From positions 5,919 to 69,918 of the forward strand of contig JBDUDK010000145.1 in assembly GCA_040002995.1 (NCBI GenBank): a stretch of DNA of 64,000 bases, written 5' to 3'. Below, one piece after another: positions 43,632 through 51,447 of this stretch. Numbering within the stretch: position 1 is the first letter of the stretch; each line of letters begins with the position of its first letter. The notes below the pieces were generated by a model. It worked only from the letters and a program-made list of their open reading frames with translations, did not search any database and was not told where the DNA came from. Source of the DNA: JBDUDK01 sp040002995 (lineage in GTDB: Bacteria > Actinomycetota > Acidimicrobiia > Acidimicrobiales > Ilumatobacteraceae). The position numbers were made by a program, and so were the translations under genes.

Positions 43632-44375
43632 ATGGATCTAGGACTCACGGGCAAGCGGGCCGCCGTGGCCGCCGCGTCGGCCGGCCTCGGGTATGCCGCC
43701 GCCGAGGCCCTCGCAGCTGAGGGCGCCCTGGTCGCGATCTGTGGCCGCGACCGGGCGCGAATTGACGACGCGGCGGCCCGCATAGGTCGCGGCGCCATCG
43801 CGCTCGTCTGCGACGTGAGCACCACCGCGGGAGGCTCGGCTTTCGCCAACGCGGCCGCCGACGCGCTCGGGGGTATCGACGTCCTCGTCGCGAACGGTGG
43901 AGGTCCGCCCCCCGGCACGTTCGCGTCGATCGCGCTCGATGCCTACCCCGGCGCGCTCGAGTTGAGTCTCACTTCGGTCGTCGCGATGTGCAAAGGGGCG
44001 GTGCCGGCGATGCAGGAGCGCGGATGGGGTCGGATCGTGGCCATCACGTCGATCGCGGTGCGTCAGCCGATAGCCAACTTGATCCTTTCGAACACGGCGC
44101 GCGCTGGTGTCACAGGTTTTCTTAAGACTCTGGCGCGCGAGGTGGCCAAGGACGGCGTCACGGTGAACTCGTTGCAGCCGGGACTGCACGCGACCGACCG
44201 CGTACGACAGCTGTATCCAGACGGACAGGCGACCGCCGCGGCCATCCCCGCCGGTGTCATCGGTGAACCGGCCGACTTTGGTGCCGCGGTCGCGTTTTTG
44301 TGCTCGCAGCAGGCGGGTTACATCACGGGCGCCCACTTACTGGTCGACGGTGGGGCGTACGCTGGCTTGTTGTGA
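43632..44375 (+). CDS. SDR family protein with atypical active site
   Basis: A 247-residue short-chain dehydrogenase/reductase. The cofactor motif is ASAGLGYAAAEAL, with NGGG at residues 88-91 and catalytic-type Ser140 (AITSIAV). The Tyr-x-x-x-Lys pair is replaced by SNTAR (153-157), with Arg where Lys is expected. I recall a 3-oxoacyl-ACP-reductase-like subgroup with an SNxxR pattern, so this is probably inherited rather than a lesion. The substrate is unknown. Its stop overlaps the next start by 4 nt. Confidence 0.9.
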   Translation: MDLGLTGKRAAVAAASAGLGYAAAEALAAEGALVAICGRDRARIDDAAARIGRGAIALVCDVSTTAGGSAFANAAADALGGIDVLVANGGGPPPGTFASIALDAYPGALELSLTSVVAMCKGAVPAMQERGWGRIVAITSIAVRQPIANLILSNTARAGVTGFLKTLAREVAKDGVTVNSLQPGLHATDRVRQLYPDGQATAAAIPAGVIGEPADFGAAVAFLCSQQAGYITGAHLLVDGGAYAGLL

Positions 44376-45493
44376 CCCGGGCCGCGATTCTTGTTGTTGG
44401 ACTTCTCGCGCTTGCCGCGTGCTCGGACGCGGGTCTGCATCATCCGGCCGTGGGCGATCACTGGCATACGGCCTACGGCGTCTACGTGTGCGACCACTTC
44501 TTGACGCCGATACAGAACATCAACGATGTGGACGGCATCCACACGCACGGTGACGGCCTCATCCACGTGCATCCGTTCAGCTCGAAGACCACCGGCGCCA
44601 ACGCTGATCTAGCCGCGTTTGCGACGGCAACGGGGATGACGCTCACCGACACGACCATCGCCGACGAGGAGTTCGGCTCGGTGAAGACGGGCGACGCGTG
44701 CAACGGCAAGCCCATGCATCTCGAGGTCGCCGTGTGGGATACCGCGGCGGCGACGACACCCACTATTCACACCAAGGATCTGGCCGGCGTTGCGTTCGAT
44801 CGTGATCTTTCGGTGATGACGATCGCTGCCGTGCCCGATGGTGTGCAACCGCGAAAGCCGCCGTGGATCGACAAACTGAACGCGATCTCAGACCTAGTAC
44901 CGGCCACCACCGCCCCACCGGTCGACGAAACGATCGAAGGCGCGACGCCGTGTCCGGAGGAGGGCACGTCGCGTCACATCGTGCATTTCGCTGAGGCGCC
45001 GTCGATGTGCATCGACGTCACCAAGACCTACATCGCGACGGTGACCACGACCGAGGGCGCGTTCACCGTTGCGCTGGACGCGAAGTCTGCGCCCAAGGCA
45101 GTGAACGTCGTCGTCACCCTCGCCCGCTACCACTTCTACGACGACTCACCGCTCTTCGAGATCAATAAGGGCCTCGTCTTCATCGGCGGGGATCCCGTCG
45201 GCCATCCGGCGGGCACCGCGGGACCCGGTTTTTCGTTCTCCGGCGAGCGTCCGACATCGAGCGCGGCCTACTCCGCCGGAGCGTTCGGGCTGATGGGCAA
45301 CGACAAAGGGGAAAACGGCGGGCAGTTCTTCGTGGTGACCTCCGCGTTGCCCAACCAGAAGCCGACGCTGCCAGTGATCGGACACGTGGTCGATCCCGCC
45401 GGCACGCTCGCCAAGATCGACCAGCACGGCACCTCATCGGGCAACGTGTTTGACCCTGTCACGGTGAAGACGATCGCGATCGAAGAGCGCTGA
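44372..45493 (+). CDS. lipoprotein with His-rich domain and degenerate cyclophilin-like domain
   Basis: 373 residues from GTG 44372, chosen for the signal peptide with lipobox LAAC (Cys17). Residues 23-67 hold nine His (HHPAVGDHWH, IHTHGDGLIHVH) and resemble a metal site. A Pro/Thr linker leads to a cyclophilin-type domain (220-373) with FIGGDPVGHPAGTAGPG and GENGGQFFVV. The catalytic Arg of the FHRVI motif is replaced in LFEINKGL, so isomerase activity is doubtful. Confidence 0.82.
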   Translation: MTRAAILVVGLLALAACSDAGLHHPAVGDHWHTAYGVYVCDHFLTPIQNINDVDGIHTHGDGLIHVHPFSSKTTGANADLAAFATATGMTLTDTTIADEEFGSVKTGDACNGKPMHLEVAVWDTAAATTPTIHTKDLAGVAFDRDLSVMTIAAVPDGVQPRKPPWIDKLNAISDLVPATTAPPVDETIEGATPCPEEGTSRHIVHFAEAPSMCIDVTKTYIATVTTTEGAFTVALDAKSAPKAVNVVVTLARYHFYDDSPLFEINKGLVFIGGDPVGHPAGTAGPGFSFSGERPTSSAAYSAGAFGLMGNDKGENGGQFFVVTSALPNQKPTLPVIGHVVDPAGTLAKIDQHGTSSGNVFDPVTVKTIAIEER

Positions 45494-45517
45494 CCCACCG
45501 GGCCTAGGGTTCGGACC

Positions 45518-45811
45518 ATGTTCCGTCACGTTGTCTCCTTCAAATGGCGCGCCGACATGCCCGCTGACCAAGTCGCCGCCATTACCGCAGGGCTTCGCGC
45601 GTTGCCGCCCGAGATCGGCGCAATCCGCAGCTATTCGTGTGGACCCGACCTTGGCCTGGGGCAAGGCAGATGGGACTTCGCCGTCGTGGCCGACTTCGAC
45701 AACGCCGACGCCTGGCGCACCTACGACGCGCACCCCACCCACGAGCGCGTCCGCTCCGAGATGATCCTCCCGTGGGTGGCCGAGCGCGCCACCGTCCAGT
45801 TCGAGATCTGA
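45518..45811 (+). CDS. Dabb (stress-responsive alpha/beta barrel) domain protein
   Basis: 97 residues, the usual length of a single Dabb domain. MFRHVVSFKWRADMPADQV at the start and YDAHPTHERVRSEMI near the end are typical: the N-terminal His and the HPxH motif are conserved. Dabb proteins dimerise into ferredoxin-like barrels and include small cyclases and unknown stress proteins. It follows the lipoprotein gene by 24 nt. Confidence 0.9.
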   Translation: MFRHVVSFKWRADMPADQVAAITAGLRALPPEIGAIRSYSCGPDLGLGQGRWDFAVVADFDNADAWRTYDAHPTHERVRSEMILPWVAERATVQFEI

Positions 45812-45847
45812 CCCCTCCCGGGCCCGCACTGGAACCACCCTCGTTTC

Positions 45848-45880
45848 GTTTGGACCAGAAATACCGCCACCTGATGGCTG
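45848..45880. repeat. 25-bp dispersed repeat, copy 2
   Basis: Positions 45848-45872 are identical to the reverse complement of 580-604. The hairpin that follows copy 1 is degenerate here (CCGCCAC then TGGCTG), so only the 25-bp block is conserved. It lies between the convergent Dabb and RibD-C genes. A 25-of-25 match is very unlikely by chance in 64 kb. Confidence 0.75.
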
Positions 45881-45908
45881 AATTGCTGCTTTGAACGGCG
45901 ACGCCGGG

Positions 45909-46466
45909 TCAACTCCCGACGCGGTAGTGGAGGTGGACTACGCCGCTGCGGAAACGGCGAACGTCAACCAGTTCGAGCTTCAGGCGGACGTTGTCGGGGA
46001 GGGCCCGTTTGCCGCCTCCCACCACCCACGGGACGAGGAACAGATGACACTCGTCGACCAGTCCCGCCTTGAACGCGAGGGCCGCAAGCTCGGAACCGCC
46101 CACGCTGATGTCTGCCCCCGCTGACGCCAGCATCTGGCGTACGGCGTCGGGTTCGAACTCGCGCTCGATGCGCGTCCTGGCGCTCGACACCGCCTCCAGC
46201 GTTTTGGAGTAGACGATCTTGTCGGCGGCGCGCCACATGTCCGCGTAGTCCTTGATGGGGGGCGGCTCGCCGGCGGTCGGGATCGTCTCCCAGATGACCA
46301 TCACCTCGTAGAGCCGGCGTCCGCAGAGATACGTGCCGATCGGCCGCTCGAGGTCGTTGACGAAGGCGTGCACCTCTGCGTCGGGCTCGGCCCAGTCGAA
46401 GTTGCCGTCCTCGTCGGCCACATAGCCGTCGAGTGACGCGATCGCTGTGTAGACCAGCTTGGCCAC
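45909..46466 (-). CDS. dihydrofolate-reductase-fold (RibD C-terminal) family protein
   Basis: A 185-residue reductase-fold protein: LVYTAIASLDGYVADEDGNFDW at the start, GTYLCGRRLYEVMVIWE in the middle, and ISVGGSELAALAFKAGLVDE for the NADPH-binding loop. It belongs to the YwjB/YyaP-like small family, not to DHFR proper. It starts 6 nt after the coxM stop on the same strand and may be transcribed with it, though a functional link is not evident. Confidence 0.88.
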   Translation of the reverse strand: MAKLVYTAIASLDGYVADEDGNFDWAEPDAEVHAFVNDLERPIGTYLCGRRLYEVMVIWETIPTAGEPPPIKDYADMWRAADKIVYSKTLEAVSSARTRIEREFEPDAVRQMLASAGADISVGGSELAALAFKAGLVDECHLFLVPWVVGGGKRALPDNVRLKLELVDVRRFRSGVVHLHYRVGS

Positions 46467-46472
46467 GGAGCT

Positions 46473-47297
46473 TTAGGCGCCGGCCTCCTCGAGTGCCCGG
46501 CGCACCAGCACCTTCGCGAGATGGGTCCGGTACTCGACCGACGCGTTGAGATCGGCCTGCGGATCGGCGTCGTCGACCGCGTGCTGCGCGGCGTCGGAGG
46601 CAGAGGCTCCGCCGGACAGCGCGTCGACAACGGACTTTGCGTACACCGGTGTGGAGGCCATGTTCACGAGTGCTACTCCCGTGTGGCCGTTGCGGACCGC
46701 GGCGACTCCGACGATCGCCCAGTCCTGCGCACGGCGAGTGAACTTCTGGAAGCTCCAGCCCGCGCCCGGCACCTTGGGCACTCGGATCTCGGTGAGCAGT
46801 TCGTCGGGTGCCAGCGCAGACTCGAGGAAGCCCGTGAAGAAGTCACCGGCGGCGATAACCCGCTCGCCCCGTTTCGACCGGGCCACGAGCGAGCCACCGA
46901 GCGCGAGGACCACGGCGGGGAGATCTGAGGCCGGATCGGAGTGGGCGATCGAGCCGCCGATGGTCCCCCGGTGCCGGACCTGCGGGTCGCCGACCCGACC
47001 CGCCGCGTGCGCCAAGATCGCCACGTTCTTCTGGAGAAGGGCCGAGGTCTCGAGGTCGCGATGCCGAGTGAGCGCGCCGATCGCGATCTGGTCGCCGGCC
47101 TCTCGTATGAAGCTGAGGTCCTTCAGACGACCGACGTCGACCAGCACCGACGGTTGGGCCAAACGCAACTTCATCAACGGCAGGAGCGAGTGCCCTCCCG
47201 CGAGGAACTTCGCGTCCTCTCCGTGCTCACCGATGAGGCTGAGTGCCTCGTCGATCGAGCCGGCCCTGACGTAGTCGAACGGTGCGGGAAACATCAA
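46473..47297 (-). CDS. coxM: CO-dehydrogenase-type medium (FAD-binding) subunit
   Basis: A 274-residue flavoprotein of the xanthine dehydrogenase/CO dehydrogenase medium subunit family. FAD-binding motifs AGGHSLLPLMKLRL and TIGGSIAHSDPASDLPAV are intact. Two Met codons stand at the start (47297 and 47294). It relays electrons between the iron-sulfur subunit CoxS, encoded 46 bp upstream, and an electron acceptor. The partner large subunit is not in the window. Confidence 0.92.
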   Translation of the reverse strand: MMFPAPFDYVRAGSIDEALSLIGEHGEDAKFLAGGHSLLPLMKLRLAQPSVLVDVGRLKDLSFIREAGDQIAIGALTRHRDLETSALLQKNVAILAHAAGRVGDPQVRHRGTIGGSIAHSDPASDLPAVVLALGGSLVARSKRGERVIAAGDFFTGFLESALAPDELLTEIRVPKVPGAGWSFQKFTRRAQDWAIVGVAAVRNGHTGVALVNMASTPVYAKSVVDALSGGASASDAAQHAVDDADPQADLNASVEYRTHLAKVLVRRALEEAGA

Positions 47298-47343
47298 TTA
47301 CCTCCACGAGAAGATTGAGTCAACGACCTCGCCGCCACCTGCG

Positions 47344-47859
47344 TCATACCTTGACTCCTCCCTTTTCAGCACACAGGAGGACGGCTTTGACGATGTTGTG
47401 GTACCCGGTGCAACGGCAGAGGTTGCCTTCGAGCCCCTCGCGCACCTGTGCCTCGGTGGGGTGGTCGTTCTCCTTGAGGAGACCGACGGCAGCCATCACC
47501 ATGCCGGGGGTGCAGTAGCCGCACTGGAGGCCATGACACTCCTGGAACGCCTGCTGCATGGGGTGCATCCGATCGCCGTCGGCGAGGCCCTCGATCGTAA
47601 GGATGTCGGCGCCGTCGGCTTGGACCGCGAGCATCGTGCAGCTCTTCACTGACTCGCCGTCGACGTGCACGGTGCACGCCCCGCACGACGATGTGTCGCA
47701 ACCGATGTTTGTGCCGGTAAGGCCGAGGTTCTCGCGCAGATAGTGGACCAGCAGTAGGCGAGGCTCAACCTCGGTTGTTTGCTGCGCGCCGTTGACGGTG
47801 ACCGAGATCCGCAAGCGGACCACCCCCTGAGGTTTCGACGGTGTGTCGGGCCGCATCAT
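47344..47859 (-). CDS. coxS: CO-dehydrogenase-type small [2Fe-2S] subunit
   Basis: 171 residues with the two [2Fe-2S] centres: plant-type ligands Cys54, Cys59, Cys62 and Cys74 (GCDTSSCGACTVHVDG), and the helical-domain ligands Cys113, Cys116, Cys148 and Cys150 (QCGYCTPGM, LCRCTGY). The first 12 residues are extra compared with the usual start near RISVTVNG, so a later start is possible. It should move electrons from a molybdenum large subunit to coxM. Confidence 0.94.
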   Translation of the reverse strand: MMRPDTPSKPQGVVRLRISVTVNGAQQTTEVEPRLLLVHYLRENLGLTGTNIGCDTSSCGACTVHVDGESVKSCTMLAVQADGADILTIEGLADGDRMHPMQQAFQECHGLQCGYCTPGMVMAAVGLLKENDHPTEAQVREGLEGNLCRCTGYHNIVKAVLLCAEKGGVKV

Positions 47860-47956
47860 GCCTCAGATTCCAGGTGGGGTTCGAACGCCCGGCGGACCGC
47901 GGTCAGTCATCGGACCCACGGAACCGCCCGGGGCCGAGGCGCGTCAGACGCAGTTG

Positions 47957-48484
47957 ATGACGACGATGATGTCGGTTGTGCGGGAGGCCAGCCACGCCGG
48001 TGAGACCGAACGCTTCGTGCGGGCAGTCGGAACCGAACAGCGGCGATTGGCCGGGTTGGCCTACGTGTTGTGTGGCGATCGGGCCGCGGCCGAGGATCTC
48101 GTCGCCGAAGCCTTTGCCCGCGTCTGGCCGAAGTGGCGAGCGGGCCACGTCGATGACCTGCCCGCGTACCTGCGCCGCGCGCTCGTCAACCTCGTGCAGG
48201 GGCGGCACCGGCGGCGGCTGCTCGAGCGGCGCGAGATCGCCCGCCGCACGGTCGACTGGCGCGACGGACAGCGCTTCGAGCCCGGCGTCGAGATGCGAGG
48301 CGAGTTGTGGTCGGCGCTGCTGCGCCTGCCTGTCGAGCAGCGGACGGTGATCGTCCTGCGCCATGTGGAGGATCTCTCCGAGGAGGAGACCGCGGCCGTA
48401 CTCAACGTGCGCCCCGGGACGGTGAAGTCGCGCTTGGCCCGGGGGTTGGCGACCCTGCGCGCCGAACTGGAAGGAGAGCGGTGA
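47957..48484 (+). CDS. ECF RNA polymerase sigma factor (SigE/SigJ-like group)
   Basis: 175 residues from ATG 47957 (ATGs at 47966 and 47969 also possible). Sigma region 2 is YVLCGDRAAAEDLVAEAFARVW and region 4 runs from LPVEQRTVIVLRHVEDLS to VRPGTVKSRLARGL. The stop overlaps the next gene by one base, the usual pairing of an ECF sigma factor with its membrane regulator. Divergent from coxS, with 97 bp between starts. Confidence 0.93.
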   Translation: MTTMMSVVREASHAGETERFVRAVGTEQRRLAGLAYVLCGDRAAAEDLVAEAFARVWPKWRAGHVDDLPAYLRRALVNLVQGRHRRRLLERREIARRTVDWRDGQRFEPGVEMRGELWSALLRLPVEQRTVIVLRHVEDLSEEETAAVLNVRPGTVKSRLARGLATLRAELEGER

Positions 48485-49620
48485 TGGAGTTCGAGGATCG
48501 GATACGCAACGAACTCGGATCGGCACGCGACGGCTTCGTGCCGTCGGCCAGTCTCGAAGGACAAATCACACGTCGGGTCCACCGCCGCGTTCGGAACCGG
48601 CGCCTCGCGATGGGCGGCGGCTTGGCCGTGTTGATCGCCGGAGTCGCGCTGCCGCTGGCTCTTCGTGACCGCGACCACCGGTCGTCAGTCGTGTTGGTTC
48701 CCCCTCCCGACACGACCTCCGCGCCAACGGAGACGGCGGTCACCTCCGTCGCGCCCGGCACCACCATCGCCGAACGCACAACGACCGCGCCCACCGCCAC
48801 AACAGCCGTTGAGCCCATCTCTTCTCCGCCTACGAGATTCATCGCCGCGGTGGGAGCTGGGAACGAGCAGGCCGTGCTTATGTCGACCGCCGACGGTTCC
48901 CTGATCAAGCGCTACGACGGCGACAAAGGCGGCCAGGTCCTAAGGTCGATCAGCTTCGACCGCAAGACGCTCTACGTCGCCACGCCCGGCGCCTATGACT
49001 GTGGCTTTCACTACGCCACGCTCGACGTAGCAACCGGTGAGCAGACGGGCACCGACGTCTATGCCGACATCCCAAGCATCGGCCGGTTCGTACTCGGGCC
49101 CAAAGAGATGGCCTGGACCGATGGGTGCGGCAAGGAAGGTCCTGTGCACATCGGTGACCGGACGCTCGATCTCGGGTCCGGTCCGGTCGGCTTCGCGTGG
49201 CGACCCGACGGACAGCAGCTCGCGGTTGTGCTGCCCACCGTGCCGGGGACGATCGTCCTTGTCGACGTCGCCACCATGACCACGACCAAGACGCTCACCG
49301 CGCGCGACCCAACATGCGGCCTGTCGGTAGCCGCGTATGCGGGCAGCACGCTCATAACGGGCGAGCATTGTCCCGACGGCACCGTCGCGCTGTTGTGGCT
49401 GCAGTCCGACGGCACCTGGATGGGCAGCGCGCTGCCCATCGCTGGCAAGGCCTATGCGATCGTCGACCTGGACATCGCGGACGGCCGCTGGGCGCTCGTC
49501 GACGTGAGCATGACCGAACCGCCGGGCGGCGACGTCTACATGCTCGATCTGCACAACTTGGGCTTACCACCGCGCAAGGTTGCGAGCGACGCCTACGAAG
49601 CCTTCTGGGTCCCCGACTAA
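48484..49620 (+). CDS. membrane-anchored propeller-like protein, probable sigma partner
   Basis: 378 residues from ATG 48484. A cytoplasmic N-terminus (1-42) with LEGQITRRVHRRVRNRR is followed by one membrane span (43-58), a Thr/Pro-rich linker (70-115) and a C-terminal domain of WD40/YncE-like beta blades (SFDRKTLYVATPG, GFAWRPDGQQLAVVLP). No anti-sigma zinc motif is seen. Co-translation with the ECF sigma gene suggests an anti-sigma or sensor role; this is inference. Confidence 0.8.
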   Translation: MEFEDRIRNELGSARDGFVPSASLEGQITRRVHRRVRNRRLAMGGGLAVLIAGVALPLALRDRDHRSSVVLVPPPDTTSAPTETAVTSVAPGTTIAERTTTAPTATTAVEPISSPPTRFIAAVGAGNEQAVLMSTADGSLIKRYDGDKGGQVLRSISFDRKTLYVATPGAYDCGFHYATLDVATGEQTGTDVYADIPSIGRFVLGPKEMAWTDGCGKEGPVHIGDRTLDLGSGPVGFAWRPDGQQLAVVLPTVPGTIVLVDVATMTTTKTLTARDPTCGLSVAAYAGSTLITGEHCPDGTVALLWLQSDGTWMGSALPIAGKAYAIVDLDIADGRWALVDVSMTEPPGGDVYMLDLHNLGLPPRKVASDAYEAFWVPD

Positions 49621-49675
49621 TCCGTTCTCGCGCGCGAAACCGACACGCCACGGCGGAAAAAGCGCGTCAGTACGG

Positions 49676-50083
49676 TCAGGAGTGGCCGAGTATGGCGGCC
49701 ACCAGGTTGTAGGGCCACTCATTCGGGAGGGACGCGGGGCCCGATGGGGCCAGCACGCCGTAGGCCTGCTCACCTGGCTTGATCAGGTGGTACTGCTCCC
49801 TCGCCACCCGCTCGATCTCGGCGTCGGTGTTGAGCAGCTGCACCCGACCGGCGAGGCGCTCGTTCTCCTGTTGGATGATGTTGAGCTGGTGCTGGGCGGT
49901 GTCGATGTCGTGGCGCTGGCGGAGGTACTGGCGCACCGGGAACACCGTGACCGCGAGCACGCCGATTGTCACCGTGAGCACGAGCGTGACCCACAACGTC
50001 GTCCCCCACGAACGCCGACTCGGTTCCCCGGCATGGGCGACACGTTCGATCTTGTCGCGCGGCGTGCGCCGGCGCCACCTCAT
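49676..50083 (-). CDS. FtsB/DivIC-family septum formation initiator
   Basis: 135 residues: a basic N-terminus, one membrane span (about 28-50), then a coiled coil (QRHDIDTAQHQLNIIQQENERL) and the family segment AREQYHLIKPGEQAYGVL. It joins the FtsL/FtsQ divisome complex. Its ATG overlaps the eno stop by 4 nt, as in M. tuberculosis Rv1023-Rv1024. The DUF501 and ppx genes that usually follow are at 36.3-37.6 kb instead. Confidence 0.92.
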   Translation of the reverse strand: MRWRRRTPRDKIERVAHAGEPSRRSWGTTLWVTLVLTVTIGVLAVTVFPVRQYLRQRHDIDTAQHQLNIIQQENERLAGRVQLLNTDAEIERVAREQYHLIKPGEQAYGVLAPSGPASLPNEWPYNLVAAILGHS

Positions 50084-51366
50084 CGGCGCGTGCCCCGAGC
50101 GAGCGTGGCCCCGCCGAGATACGCCGCGGTCTCCCCGAGGTCTTCCTCGATGCGCAGCAGCTGGTTGTACTTGGCAACACGATCGGATCGAGCGGGGGCG
50201 CCCGCCTTGATCTGCCCGCAGTTGGTGGCCACCGCGAGATCAGCGATAGTGGTGTCTTCGGTCTCGCCGGAGCGATGCGACATCACCGCCGTATACGCGC
50301 TGCGGTGCGCGAGGGCGACCGTTTCAAGGGTCTCGGAGAGCGTGCCAATCTGGTTCACCTTCACCAGGATCGAGTTGGCGACGCCGCGCTCGATACCCAT
50401 CGACAAGCGCTCGACGTTCGTGACGAACAGATCATCACCGACGAGTTGGACACGGTCGCCGAGCGCCTTCGTGAGCGCCGTCCAGCCGTCCCAATCGTCC
50501 TCGGCCATGCCGTCCTCGATAGACACGATCGGATACTGGTCACAAAGCGCCACCCAGAAGTCGACCATCTGATCGCTGTCGAGCTCGCGATCCTCGCCGG
50601 CGAGCACGTAGCGCCCGCCCTTGTAGAACTCGCTGGCCGCGGGGTCGACTGCGATCGCGATCTCTCCGCCTGGCTTGTAGCCCGCTCCCTCGATCGCTTC
50701 GATGAGCACCTTCACCGCGTCTTCGTTCGACGCGAGGTTGGGCGCGAAACCGCCTTCATCGCCAACCGCCGTGGAGAGGCCCCGCTCGTGGAGCACGCGC
50801 TTCAGCGTGTGGTACGTCTCGACTCCCCAACGCATCGCCTCGCTGAACGACGCCGCGCCCACAGGCACGATCATGAATTCCTGCAGATCGATCGAGTTGT
50901 CGGCGTGGACGCCACCGTTGATCACGTTCATCATCGGCACGGGCAACACGTACGCGTTGGGACCGCCGATGTAGCGGTAGAGAGGAAGGTCGACTTCATC
51001 GGCCGCCGCTTTGGCCACCGCCAGTGACACCCCGAGTATGGCGTTGGCCCCGAGGCGCGCCTTGTTGTCGGTGCCATCGAGATCGACGAGTATCCGATCG
51101 ACGAGACGCTGCTCGAGCGCATCGACGCCTTCGAGAGTGTCGGCGATCTCGCCGTTGACATTGGCGACCGCCGTGGCCACGCCTTTGCCCAGGTAGCGGG
51201 CACCACCGTCGCGGAGCTCGACGGCCTCGTGCTCACCCGTCGATGCGCCCGACGGCACGATGGCCCGGCCGGTGGCGCCGGAATCGAGCACGACTTCGAC
51301 TTCCACCGTGGGATTGCCACGGGAGTCGAGCACCTCGCGGCCAATAACGATGTCGATCTCGCTCAC
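50080..51366 (-). CDS. eno: enolase
   Basis: 428 residues from GTG 51366 (VSEIDIVIGREVLDSRGNPT). Enolase signature motifs are present: GASTGEHEAVELRDG, GDEGGFAPNL, VSIEDGMAEDDWDGW, the catalytic-loop Lys in SILVKVNQIGTLSET and MSHRSGETEDTTIADLAV. It converts 2-phosphoglycerate to phosphoenolpyruvate with Mg2+. Longer frames upstream do not look like enolase. Divergent from the helicase gene, 81 bp between starts. Confidence 0.97.
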   Translation of the reverse strand: MSEIDIVIGREVLDSRGNPTVEVEVVLDSGATGRAIVPSGASTGEHEAVELRDGGARYLGKGVATAVANVNGEIADTLEGVDALEQRLVDRILVDLDGTDNKARLGANAILGVSLAVAKAAADEVDLPLYRYIGGPNAYVLPVPMMNVINGGVHADNSIDLQEFMIVPVGAASFSEAMRWGVETYHTLKRVLHERGLSTAVGDEGGFAPNLASNEDAVKVLIEAIEGAGYKPGGEIAIAVDPAASEFYKGGRYVLAGEDRELDSDQMVDFWVALCDQYPIVSIEDGMAEDDWDGWTALTKALGDRVQLVGDDLFVTNVERLSMGIERGVANSILVKVNQIGTLSETLETVALAHRSAYTAVMSHRSGETEDTTIADLAVATNCGQIKAGAPARSDRVAKYNQLLRIEEDLGETAAYLGGATLARGTRR

Positions 51367-51447
51367 GGTGTTGGACACCGTAGTTGGCCCGATGCGTTGA
51401 GGTCTGGACGCCTCGGCCGACGGTAACCTCGCAAACCCCCCGCCGCT

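Noticed and set aside
43586..43918. N-terminal extension of the coxD ATPase
   Set aside because: The extra 111 codons are antisense to the SDR gene, and MoxR-like similarity begins after ATG 43585.
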